Below, in pieces: positions 17,013 through 24,160 of a stretch of 64,000 nucleotides of DNA. Source of the DNA: Maricaulis sp036231565 (lineage in GTDB: Bacteria > Pseudomonadota > Alphaproteobacteria > Caulobacterales > Maricaulaceae); NCBI GenBank assembly GCA_036231565.1, contig JAZAHA010000024.1, forward strand, positions 74,000-137,999, in the 5' to 3' direction. The notes below the pieces were generated by a model. It saw nothing but the letters and a program-made list of their open reading frames with translations. It did no database searches and was not told the DNA's origin. Every line of letters starts with the position of its first letter. Within the stretch, counting starts at the first letter, position 1. Made by a program: the position numbers and the translations under genes.

Positions 17013-18350
17013 TCAGACGGCGACGGCGTGGCGCGCGGTCGACGTCGGCAGATAGGCGTCAAACGCTGCTGCGACGCTGCGCACCAGCGGCCGGTAGTCG
17101 GGATTCATCGCCAGCCGGTTGCCCTGGCGCGAGAGGATGCCGGCATGTTCGAACGCCGACAGGTCGGGCATGTCGAACGCGGTACCGGCTGCCGCTGCGA
17201 TCGCATCGACATCCACATCCAGATGGCACATCAGGCGTTCGATGATGGCCCGGCGCAGCCGGTCGTCCGGTGTCAGCGCGTAGCCGCGGGCGACAGGCAG
17301 ATCGCCGGCCTCGACGCGTCTTTCCCACTCGTGATTGTTCGTTGTGTTCTGGATATAGCCCTGCGGCATCCAGCTGATCGCCGAGGCGCCCATGCCGATG
17401 ATCGCCGTGGCGGCATCGGTGGTGTAGCCTTGGAAATTGCGGTGCAGGTTGCCGGTCTCCAGCGCGATCGCCATCGGGTCGGTGCGATAGGCGAAATGGT
17501 CCAGCCCGATCTGCACATGCCCACCTCGCGTCAGGGTCGCGGCGATGGCATCGGCCTGGGCGAGACGCTCAGCCGCGCCCGGCAGCGTCTCGTCGCGGAT
17601 CATCTTCTGGTGCGGTTTCATGTGCGGCACGTGCGCGTAACCGAAGACCGAGAATCGGTCCGGCGCAAACTCCAGCGCCGTTTCAGCGCTGGCCACACAG
17701 TTTTCGACCGTCTGAAACGGCAGGCCGTAGAGCAGGTCGAAATTGATTCCCTCAACGCCGCCCGTCCGCAGCAGGTTCACACAGGACTCGATGCAGTCCC
17801 GGTCCTGCACCCGGTTGACCGCCCGTTGCACCTCTTCGTCGAAAGTCTGCACACCGAGGCTGGCCCGGTTGACGCCGGTCTCGCCAAAGGCCGCGGCCAT
17901 TTCCGGCGAGAAGATGCGGGGGTCGACCTCGACCGCCACTTCCGCATCGCCCAGCACCTCGAAACGGTGACGCAGCCGGTCCATGAGCGCGGTAAAATAC
18001 GGCGCGGGCAGGTAGGTCGGACTGCCGCCGCCCCAATGGACATGGCTGACCTTCAGCCGTCCGGGGGTGCGGTTGGCGATCGTGTCGATCTCCTTGAGCA
18101 GAACCTCGGCATAGGCCTCGACCGGTGCGAGCCGGCGCGTCGCCTTGGTGTGACAACCGCAATACCAGCACATGGTCCGGCAGAAGGGGATGTGCAGGTA
18201 AAGCGAGACTGGCTCGGCCGGGTCCAGCTCGCCCAGCCAGCGGGCAAAGCTGACGGCACCGATATCGGGCGTGAAGTGGGGCGCAGTCGGATAGCTGGTG
18301 TAGCGCGGTATCCGCTCGCCGGCGTATTTCAGGATCGTGTCGCTTCTCAT
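17013..18350 (-). CDS. hemN: Oxygen-independent coproporphyrinogen III oxidase
   Basis: 445 aa radical-SAM enzyme that decarboxylates coproporphyrinogen III without oxygen. The cluster motif is CX3CX2CXC (Cys57, Cys61, Cys64, Cys66 in PFCRTMCWYCGCHT), which marks genuine HemN as opposed to HemW. Start ATG at 18350 gives the usual N-terminus just before RIPRYTSYPTAPHF; the frame remains open upstream but runs antisense through the regulator gene. It is divergent from that regulator with 72 bp between them, containing one shared Crp/Fnr-type box. Confidence 0.94.
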   Translation of the reverse strand: MRSDTILKYAGERIPRYTSYPTAPHFTPDIGAVSFARWLGELDPAEPVSLYLHIPFCRTMCWYCGCHTKATRRLAPVEAYAEVLLKEIDTIANRTPGRLKVSHVHWGGGSPTYLPAPYFTALMDRLRHRFEVLGDAEVAVEVDPRIFSPEMAAAFGETGVNRASLGVQTFDEEVQRAVNRVQDRDCIESCVNLLRTGGVEGINFDLLYGLPFQTVENCVASAETALEFAPDRFSVFGYAHVPHMKPHQKMIRDETLPGAAERLAQADAIAATLTRGGHVQIGLDHFAYRTDPMAIALETGNLHRNFQGYTTDAATAIIGMGASAISWMPQGYIQNTTNNHEWERRVEAGDLPVARGYALTPDDRLRRAIIERLMCHLDVDVDAIAAAAGTAFDMPDLSAFEHAGILSRQGNRLAMNPDYRPLVRSVAAAFDAYLPTSTARHAVAV

Positions 18351-18384
18351 GCGTGCTGGATAGCCGTTTGGCGCCGGACGCGAT

Positions 18385-18398
18385 TTGAGGTAACGCAA
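18385..18398. promoter_or_regulatory. Crp/Fnr-type box between hemN and the Dnr-like regulator
   Basis: TTGAG-GTAA-CGCAA, one mismatch from the symmetrical TTGCG-N4-CGCAA. It is 25 bp from the regulator ATG and 35 bp from the hemN ATG, so it could regulate hemN and feed back on the regulator. Confidence 0.72.
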
Positions 18399-18422
18399 AC
18401 CGTCTGCACACGGGGCCGCATC

Positions 18423-19121
18423 ATGGACAAGACTGCCAGGATCGCCATTGTCGAACGCGCCAAACTGTTTGCCGGCCTGCCGCCGGAAACACTGTCGGAG
18501 GCGGCCGAGACCGCCCAGGTGCGTGTGGTCGACAAGGGCGATGTCGTCTTCCGGCAGGGGGATGAAGCCGGTCACCATTTCATTGTTGCCTGGGGCCGGC
18601 TGCGGCTGGACCAGACCACGCCGGACGGCAAGAATATCGTGCTGCGCTTCATGGGGCCTGGTGATCTTGTCGGCTCGGTCGCGGTCTGGCGCAAAGTGCC
18701 CTATCCGGCCACGCCGCTCGCGGTCGAGGAGACGCGGCTGCTGGTCTGGAGCGATGCGCGCATGATGGAGCTCATGCAGGCACATCCGCCGCTCGCGATG
18801 AAGGCCATGAACATGATGGGCGGGCGGATCGAGGAATTGCAGGAACGTCTGCAACAGGTCGCCACCCAGCAGGTCGAGCGCCGGATCGCCGCGACCATTC
18901 TCAAGATCGCCGGTCAGTCGGGCCGCAAGACCGAGGCGGGCGTCGAGATCCCCTTCGCCCTGTCGCGCCAGGACCTGGCCGAAATGACGGGCACGACGCT
19001 TCACACGGTCAGCCGGACCCTGTCCGGGTGGATCGACGAGGGTATTCTGGAAGGCCGTCGGTCCAGCCATCTGGTGATATGCCGGCCGCACCGTCTCGTG
19101 GAGATTTCCGAGCAGGCCTGA
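18423..19121 (+). CDS. Crp/Fnr family regulator, Dnr/NnrR-like
   Basis: 232 aa: N-terminal cyclic-nucleotide-binding fold (about residues 15-125), dimer helix, and C-terminal winged helix with recognition segment LAEMTGTTLHTVSRTLSGW. There is no N-terminal cysteine cluster (the only cysteine is near the C-terminus), so it is not an oxygen-sensing Fe-S FNR. Such cysteine-free proteins in denitrification islands are usually the NO-responsive Dnr/NnrR class; ligand assignment here is inferred. The recognition helix has HTVSR rather than the FNR-type ETISR, which fits the TTGCG half-sites found around it. Start ATG at 18423. Divergent from hemN. Confidence 0.88.
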   Translation: MDKTARIAIVERAKLFAGLPPETLSEAAETAQVRVVDKGDVVFRQGDEAGHHFIVAWGRLRLDQTTPDGKNIVLRFMGPGDLVGSVAVWRKVPYPATPLAVEETRLLVWSDARMMELMQAHPPLAMKAMNMMGGRIEELQERLQQVATQQVERRIAATILKIAGQSGRKTEAGVEIPFALSRQDLAEMTGTTLHTVSRTLSGWIDEGILEGRRSSHLVICRPHRLVEISEQA

Positions 19122-19133
19122 CCCTGATCGTCC

Positions 19134-19157
19134 GCGATTTGCGGTGTGACAAATCGC
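19134..19157. promoter_or_regulatory. Crp/Fnr-type box in a 24-bp palindrome before the DUF1858 gene
   Basis: The core 19139-19152 reads TTGCG-GTGT-GACAA. It is embedded in an extended dyad with arms GCGATTTG (19134-19141) and CAAATCGC (19150-19157). It lies 12 bp after the regulator stop and about 48 bp before the next ATG. Confidence 0.7.
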
Positions 19158-19205
19158 CTCCGTCCCGCGCGGCCATAGTGAGGCTGAGCACTACAGGAGG
19201 TCGTC

Positions 19206-19430
19206 ATGGCAGATCGGATCGAGCACATGGTTGTCGGAGAGTTGATGACTCAATGGCCCGACGCGGTTCCCGTTTTCATCCGCCATCGCATGGCTTGTCC
19301 GGGCTGCGTCATGGCTCCCTTCATGACGGTCCGCGAGGCGGCTCACGAATACGGACTCGATCCGGGGACGCTTGCCGGGGAGCTCGCTCGCGCGATCGGT
19401 GAAGACGATACACCCGGACGGCTTGGATAA
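19206..19430 (+). CDS. DUF1858 small redox-disulfide domain protein
   Basis: 74 aa. Matches the DUF1858/hybrid-cluster-protein-associated domain: an alpha-helical domain with a CxxC pair (Cys31 and Cys34 in MACPGCVM). The same fold forms the N-terminus of ScdA-type iron-sulfur repair proteins, which act in nitrosative stress. The AGGAGG RBS is ideal. It has its own Crp/Fnr-type box. The stop codon begins a 13-nt dyad, TAATAC-G-GTATTA (19428-19440). The function of stand-alone members is unknown. Confidence 0.85.
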   Translation: MADRIEHMVVGELMTQWPDAVPVFIRHRMACPGCVMAPFMTVREAAHEYGLDPGTLAGELARAIGEDDTPGRLG

Positions 19431-19519
19431 TACGGTATTATTTGTCTGAATTTACGAGAGAATACGGAAAGTTGAGGGGCGATTGACTTGCAAGGGCGTC
19501 CGCGTTGGCGCAGTCTGCC

Positions 19520-20659
19520 ATGTCGGACAGGCTCGGCAGGATTTCGGTCGCCATGGCAGAAAAGACCTTTGCGGAAGGCCAGCTTGAGGCGCTGATTCAC
19601 ACCGCCGTCGACGGGATTCTCTGTATCGATCGCGCGGGTCATGTCAGTCTCTACAATCCGGCATGTGAGCGTATTTTCGGCTGGTCGGCAGCCGAGGTGC
19701 TTGGCCGGAATGTCTCGATGCTGATGCCGTCGCGCTATGCCGAGCGGCATGACGGCTTCATCACGAATTATCTCACCACCGGTACGCCGCGGATTATCGG
19801 CATCGGCCGCGAGGTCGAAGGCTTGCGCAAGGATGGCACCGAGTTCCCGATGGACCTCTCTGTCGGGGAGTTCGAGACCGGCGGGGAAAGCTGCTTTGTC
19901 GGTATTGTCCGCGATCTGTCCCAGCGTGTCGCCGCCGAACGGCGTCTGCGCGACCTGCAGGCCCAGCTGACGCATATGGGGCGGGTCGGAGCCGTGGCGG
20001 AGATGGGCTCGGCCCTCGCTCATGAACTCAACCAGCCGTTGACCGCTATCTCGCTTTTTCTTACAGCGTCGGAACGTTCGCTCGAAACCGACCCCGCGAA
20101 GGCGCGGGAATTGTTCGCCCGTGCCCAGGACGAGGCCCTGCGCGCCGGCGAGATCGTGCGCCGCATCCGCCAGATGGTCGAGCCGGGAGATGATGAACGC
20201 CGGGAAGTCCGGCTTGCCGACATTGTTGTCGACGCCGCGGAGCTCTGCAGCGTCGTCAATGATGGCGGGCGGTCGCGGGTCGATCTGTCCGGTGTCGACG
20301 AGACGCTGGAAGTGTTCGCCGATCCGACCCAGATCCGCCAGGTCCTGGTCAATCTGGTCAAGAATGCAATCGACGCGACGGGTGACCGGGAGGCACCTCT
20401 CATCCGGGTCCGCGTGTCGGCAGGCGAAGATGGCATGGCCGTGATCGAGGTCGAGGATAACGGCCCCGGCATTGCGCACGATCTCGCTCCGAACCTGTTT
20501 TCACCCTTCGTGACGAGCAAGAAGGACGGGCTGGGGATCGGCCTGTCCATCTGCCGGACAATCGCTGAATCGCATGGCGGCAGCCTCGAGCTCGCCGATC
20601 CCGTGCGACGGGACCGGCTTTCCGGCGCCTGTTTCCGTCTCAACCTTCCCATGGAGTAG
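19520..20659 (+). CDS. fixL: FixL-like heme-PAS oxygen-sensing histidine kinase
   Basis: About 379 aa, soluble. One PAS domain (about residues 20-140) carries both FixL hallmarks. These are a histidine in SRYAERHDGF at the position of the proximal heme ligand, and IIGIGR with the distal arginine that contacts O2. The kinase core follows: phospho-acceptor His in ALAHELNQPL, N-box LVNLVKNAIDAT, G1 VEDNGPGI and G2 GLGIGLSI. Without oxygen it should phosphorylate the FixJ encoded 4 bp downstream. There is no membrane anchor, as in Bradyrhizobium FixL. Start uncertain: ATG 19520 is used; TTG 19505 and ATG 19553 (AGGA upstream) are alternatives. Confidence 0.9.
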   Translation: MSDRLGRISVAMAEKTFAEGQLEALIHTAVDGILCIDRAGHVSLYNPACERIFGWSAAEVLGRNVSMLMPSRYAERHDGFITNYLTTGTPRIIGIGREVEGLRKDGTEFPMDLSVGEFETGGESCFVGIVRDLSQRVAAERRLRDLQAQLTHMGRVGAVAEMGSALAHELNQPLTAISLFLTASERSLETDPAKARELFARAQDEALRAGEIVRRIRQMVEPGDDERREVRLADIVVDAAELCSVVNDGGRSRVDLSGVDETLEVFADPTQIRQVLVNLVKNAIDATGDREAPLIRVRVSAGEDGMAVIEVEDNGPGIAHDLAPNLFSPFVTSKKDGLGIGLSICRTIAESHGGSLELADPVRRDRLSGACFRLNLPME

Positions 20660-20663
20660 CTGT

Positions 20664-21242
20664 ATGCCCGCAGGCGAAATCTCGATCGCCATCACCGATG
20701 ACGACGACGCCGTCCGCGAAGGGCTGGCGGCGGTGCTTGACGGTCCAGGCCGCCGCCTGACGCTGCATGCGCATGGTCTTTCCTTTATCGAACAGGTCGG
20801 TGATACGCCGCCGGACATCGCTTTCCTGGATCTGAAAATGCCCCAGCTCTCCGGTCTCGACGTTCTGCGGCGGCTGGCGCCGGTGTCTTTCCCCGTAATC
20901 ATGATCAGTGCGCACGGCGATATCGCAACGGCGGTCGAGGCGATCCGGCTCGGGGCGCACGATTTTGTCGAGAAGCCCTTCAAGCCCGCCTCGATCGAAG
21001 CGGCAATGGCGCATGCGCTGGAAGCCGGGCGCCGCCCGTCCGGCGATGCAAACGCTTTGCTGTCGGCCCTGACGGATCGCGAGCGTGACATTGCAGACGC
21101 CCTCAACCGGGGTCTGACCAACAAGGAAGTCGCGCGCGAGTTCGATATCAGCCCGCGCACGGTCGAAATCCACCGCGCGCGCGTTTTCGCCAAGTTGAGT
21201 GTGCGCAATGTGGCGGAGCTTGTGCGCCTGATGTCACGCTGA
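20664..21242 (+). CDS. fixJ: FixJ-like response regulator
   Basis: 192 aa: receiver domain (about 1-120) with the acidic cluster TDDDD, phospho-acceptor Asp56 in AFLDLKMP, and Lys in VEKPFKP. A LuxR/FixJ-type helix-turn-helix follows (LTDRERDIADALNRGLTNKE...SPRTVEIHRARVFAKL). Start ATG 20664 sits 4 bp after the fixL stop, with GGAG inside the end of fixL, so the pair is co-translated. The expected target is the promoter of the FixK-like gene 0.5 kb downstream. I could not identify a FixJ site there by eye. Confidence 0.92.
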   Translation: MPAGEISIAITDDDDAVREGLAAVLDGPGRRLTLHAHGLSFIEQVGDTPPDIAFLDLKMPQLSGLDVLRRLAPVSFPVIMISAHGDIATAVEAIRLGAHDFVEKPFKPASIEAAMAHALEAGRRPSGDANALLSALTDRERDIADALNRGLTNKEVAREFDISPRTVEIHRARVFAKLSVRNVAELVRLMSR

Positions 21243-21304
21243 CTGCCAGCGATTGATTTCGCGCAAAGCGCGGCTGCCGGAGATCGGCTAGAGCCCGTCG
21301 GGTC

Positions 21305-21679
21305 ATGACCCTGCCGGCCATCATACTCGTCGAAGCCGACCCGTCAGTGTGCGAAGCCTTTCAGGCACTCGCCCAGGCTCTGGGCTTTGCGCTGACGGTT
21401 TTCGAGACCGTTGACACGGCTATTGCCAACGCAAGCCTTCGCGGTCCTGTGGTGCTGATTGCCGATCTGTCCGCGGACTCCGACATTCGCCGTTTGCTGG
21501 TCTGGCGCGATACGCGGCCGACCAAGCCGGTTACGATTCTCCTGACCACGCTATCTCCGGCCTTGCTCCGCCGCCGGCTGGACGCGGTGCGTGATATCAA
21601 AGTCCTGCGCAAACCGGTTACGGCCGCTGAAATTCTCGACGCATTGCAGGCCGCAACAGGCACTCCGGGCGGCGTATAG
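21305..21679 (+). CDS. Stand-alone receiver-domain protein
   Basis: 124 aa single receiver domain without an output domain. All catalytic positions are present: acidic pair Glu10/Asp12 (VEADPS), phospho-acceptor Asp54 (LIADLS), Thr81/Thr82 (LLTTLSP) and Lys103 (LRKPV). The sequence around Asp54 is not the usual D-x-x-MP, so it is a divergent member. Sitting between fixLJ and a fixK-like gene, it may compete with FixJ for phosphate from FixL or act as a phosphate sink, analogous to single-domain modulators in other alphaproteobacteria. This role is an inference. Start ATG 21305. Confidence 0.8.
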   Translation: MTLPAIILVEADPSVCEAFQALAQALGFALTVFETVDTAIANASLRGPVVLIADLSADSDIRRLLVWRDTRPTKPVTILLTTLSPALLRRRLDAVRDIKVLRKPVTAAEILDALQAATGTPGGV

Positions 21680-21770
21680 GGGAAACCCCGTACGCGGTGA
21701 TGCGAATTTTTTCGCGGCGGCCGGTCTGACAAACAAGGGCTCACGAACGCATTACGCCGGAGCCCCAATC

Positions 21771-22337
21771 ATGATCCCGCAAACGCACCGCACACTGGCC
21801 AGCCACACCCCGGTCTATTTCGCCGGCGACCGCGCCACCGACCTTGTCCGGGTCGAGCGTGGGGTCGTGATGGTGTTCAACCTGTTCGAGGACGGCCGGC
21901 GGCAGATCGTCGATTTCGTCACGGCGGGCGAGCTTCTTCATTTCCAGTTTGATGGTGAGCTCGATCATTATGCAGAGGCGATCACAGAGGTCGAACTGGT
22001 TTCGGCGCCCTGCGATGCCGCCCTGTCGGATCCGGCCTGGGCCGAATACGTCTTCCAGCAGATGCGTGGCCGGCTCGACCGTGATCGCCGCCACGTGACC
22101 TTGCTGGCCCAGAAGTCGGCGGCGGAACGTCTGGCGGAATTCCTGATCATTGTGTCGGACCGGCTGTCCACCCCGATCGGCGATATCGAGCTGCCGATGA
22201 CCCGGCAGGAAATCGCTGACTATACCGGCCTGACCATCGAAACGGTTTCGCGTCTGTTTTCGCGATGGATGCGCGAACGACGCCTGGTCCCGACCGGCAA
22301 GCGAACCTACCGCATAGACGGCGCACTGGCCGCCTGA
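21771..22337 (+). CDS. FixK-like Crp/Fnr family regulator
   Basis: 188 aa, somewhat short for the family (FixK about 210-230). The beta-roll effector domain lacks cysteines at the FNR cluster positions. The C-terminal helix-turn-helix reads TRQEIADYTGLTIETVSRLF; the E-x2-SR recognition residues are those of FNR/FixK, predicting TTGAT-type half-sites. This contrasts with the Dnr-like protein at 18423, so the island has two paralogues with different recognition helices. It is immediately upstream of nirK, with a box in between. Start ATG 21771 (MIPQTHRTL), 91 bp after the receiver gene. Confidence 0.87.
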   Translation: MIPQTHRTLASHTPVYFAGDRATDLVRVERGVVMVFNLFEDGRRQIVDFVTAGELLHFQFDGELDHYAEAITEVELVSAPCDAALSDPAWAEYVFQQMRGRLDRDRRHVTLLAQKSAAERLAEFLIIVSDRLSTPIGDIELPMTRQEIADYTGLTIETVSRLFSRWMRERRLVPTGKRTYRIDGALAA

Positions 22338-22375
22338 GCTTTCTCCCCATTCCGGGTGCGGAAATCCCGTTTCTT

Positions 22376-22389
22376 TTGTTCAAGCGCAA
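22376..22389. promoter_or_regulatory. Crp/Fnr-type box upstream of nirK
   Basis: TTGTT-CAAG-CGCAA: one good TTGCG half-site (right arm) and one degenerate, with correct TTG-N8-CAA geometry. It lies 65 bp before the nirK ATG, compatible with class II or I activation. Confidence 0.75.
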
Positions 22390-22454
22390 GTCGCTACCCG
22401 GCCTGACCACCTAAACCTCAATCATCACAACGCTGCTCAAACGGAGTGCAAGAC

Positions 22455-23504
22455 ATGAAAACCCGCAGCCTGAAAAACGTCCTCATCGCTGGCACCGCGA
22501 CCGCACTGGTGGCCGCTGCGGCAGCTTTCATCTACCAGCCGCTGGCCTACAGCCAGGACGATGCGGCCCCGGCGGCCAATATCGTTCGCGACCCCACGGA
22601 AGTGCCGGCGCCGATCACCGCCCGTGAGCCGCAGCGCCATCTGGTGGAACTGGAAACGGTGGAGCTGGAAGGCCAGCTGGCCGACGGCTCGACCTACACC
22701 TACTGGACCTTCAATCACCAGGTCCCCGGACCGATGATCCGTGTCCGCGTCGGTGACACGGTGGAAGTCCGCCTGACCAATCACGAAGACAGCCTGATGC
22801 CGCACAATGTGGACTTCCACGCGGTGACGGGCCCCGGCGGTGGCGCTCCGGCGACACTGGCCGGTCCGGGCGAGACCCGCTCCTTCGTCTTCCAGGCGCT
22901 CAACCCCGGCGTCTATGTCTACCACTGCGCCACGCCGATGGTCGCCAGCCACATTGCCAACGGCATGTACGGCCTGATCGTCGTCGAGCCGGAAGACGGC
23001 CTGCCGGAAGTCGATCGCGAATTCTACGTCATGCAGGGCGAGATCTACACGGAAGAGGAGTTCGGTACGCCGGGCCACCTGACCGAGAGCATCGACAAGC
23101 TGCTCGACGAAGAGCCGGAATACTACGTCTTCAACGGTGCGGCCGGCGCCCTGCGGGACAATCCGCTGGAAGCCCGGGTCGGCGAAACCGTCCGCATCTT
23201 CTTCGGCGTGGGTGGTCCCAACAAGACGTCGTCCTTCCACGTGATCGGCGAAATCTTTGACGAGATCTATCCCTTCGGTTCCTTCACCTCGGAGACCATC
23301 AGCGACGTACAGACCGTGACGGTCGCCCCGGGTGGTGCCGTCGCCGTCGACTTCGCACTGGAAGTGCCGGGCAATTACATCCTGGTCGACCACGCCCTGT
23401 CGCGCGTCGAACGCGGCCTGGCCGGCATCCTCCACGTCGAAGGACCGGAAAACCCGGAAATCTTCGAGCCGCTGAACGGCGTCTCGGAAGACTCGGGCCA
23501 CTAG
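22455..23504 (+). CDS. nirK: Copper-containing nitrite reductase (NO-forming)
   Basis: 349 aa periplasmic enzyme reducing nitrite to NO. An N-terminal signal peptide (about 34 aa, cleavage after AYS) precedes two cupredoxin domains. Type-1 copper ligands are His117, Cys158, His166 and Met171; type-2 ligands are His122, His157 and His313; the catalytic pair is Asp120 and His262. All are visible in MPHNVDFH, YHCATPMVASHIANGMYG, SSFHVIG and LVDHALS. Start ATG 22455 with GGAG; a GTG nine bases upstream is less likely. It is followed by pseudoazurin, its probable electron donor. No nirV is present. Confidence 0.97.
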   Translation: MKTRSLKNVLIAGTATALVAAAAAFIYQPLAYSQDDAAPAANIVRDPTEVPAPITAREPQRHLVELETVELEGQLADGSTYTYWTFNHQVPGPMIRVRVGDTVEVRLTNHEDSLMPHNVDFHAVTGPGGGAPATLAGPGETRSFVFQALNPGVYVYHCATPMVASHIANGMYGLIVVEPEDGLPEVDREFYVMQGEIYTEEEFGTPGHLTESIDKLLDEEPEYYVFNGAAGALRDNPLEARVGETVRIFFGVGGPNKTSSFHVIGEIFDEIYPFGSFTSETISDVQTVTVAPGGAVAVDFALEVPGNYILVDHALSRVERGLAGILHVEGPENPEIFEPLNGVSEDSGH

Positions 23505-23517
23505 GCCCGATCTTGAG

Positions 23518-23556
23518 GAAGCGGGGCGGGCCTCCCTCCCCATGCCGCCCCGCTTC
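23518..23556 (+). terminator. Strong hairpin between nirK and pseudoazurin
   Basis: GAAGCGGGGCGG (23518-23529) pairs perfectly with CCGCCCCGCTTC (23545-23556) over a 15-nt loop, 13 bp after the nirK stop. The following sequence is pyrimidine-rich but has only a short T-run (CCCTTTTC at about 23563-23570). It may act as a partial terminator or an mRNA-stabilising element that sets the nirK to pseudoazurin ratio. Confidence 0.55.
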
Positions 23557-23593
23557 ATCTCTCCCTTTTCAAAACCAAGAAGGCCTGATCACA

Positions 23594-24076
23594 ATGAAAC
23601 GCGCTTTTCTCCCCCTTGCAGCCGCCATCTTTGCCGCCGCCCTGCCCGCCGGTACCGCCCTGGCTGAAGATCACGAAGTCCTCATGCTCAACCGCGGTGC
23701 CGATGGGCAGACCATGGTTTTCGAGCCGGCCTATCTGGAAGTTGCGGTCGGCGACACGGTGACGTTTGTTGCCACTGACCGCGCCCACAACGCCGAGACG
23801 ATCCCGGGCATGGTACCCGAAGGCGGTGAAACTTTCCGCGGTCGTATGAATGAAGATGTCAGCATCACTTTCACAGCCGATGGCGTCTATGGCGTGAAGT
23901 GCCTGCCGCACTACGGCCTGGGCATGGTGGCCCTGATCAAGGTCGGTGACGACGTCCCCGTCAATCTGGAAGAAGCTGCGGCTGTGCGTCAGCCGGGCCG
24001 TGCGCGTCAGCGGATGCAGGCGCTCTTCGACCAGATGCAGCAGGCCGGCGGCGTCGAGCAGCCTGTCGGCGAATAA
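23594..24076 (+). CDS. Pseudoazurin-type blue copper protein
   Basis: 160 aa: signal peptide (about 24 aa, ending TALA), then a cupredoxin domain with type-1 ligands His65 (DRAHNAE), Cys103, His106 and Met111 (KCLPHYGLGM). Pseudoazurins shuttle electrons from the bc1 complex or cytochromes to NirK. The C-terminal extension after about residue 122 (VNLEEAAAVRQPGRARQRM) is the alpha-helical tail typical of pseudoazurin. Start ATG 23594 with AAGAAGG upstream. Directly downstream of nirK. Confidence 0.93.
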   Translation: MKRAFLPLAAAIFAAALPAGTALAEDHEVLMLNRGADGQTMVFEPAYLEVAVGDTVTFVATDRAHNAETIPGMVPEGGETFRGRMNEDVSITFTADGVYGVKCLPHYGLGMVALIKVGDDVPVNLEEAAAVRQPGRARQRMQALFDQMQQAGGVEQPVGE

Positions 24077-24160
24077 CCCGCGTCGGGCAGCGGTGTCCTG
24101 ACCATATCCCGCTGCCCGGCCGTTTCCCCTAGACAATTTCAGTGTCGCGGAGTTTCCGCC

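Noticed and set aside
17013..19091. A possible N-terminally extended hemN fused to other sequence
   Set aside because: The extra 247 codons are antisense to the Dnr-like regulator gene and show no domain. The HemN N-terminus fits the ATG at 18350.
21644..21656. TTGCAGGCCGCAA as a seventh Crp/Fnr box before the FixK-like gene
   Set aside because: It has 7 rather than 8 bases between the TTG and CAA, and lies inside the coding sequence of the small receiver.
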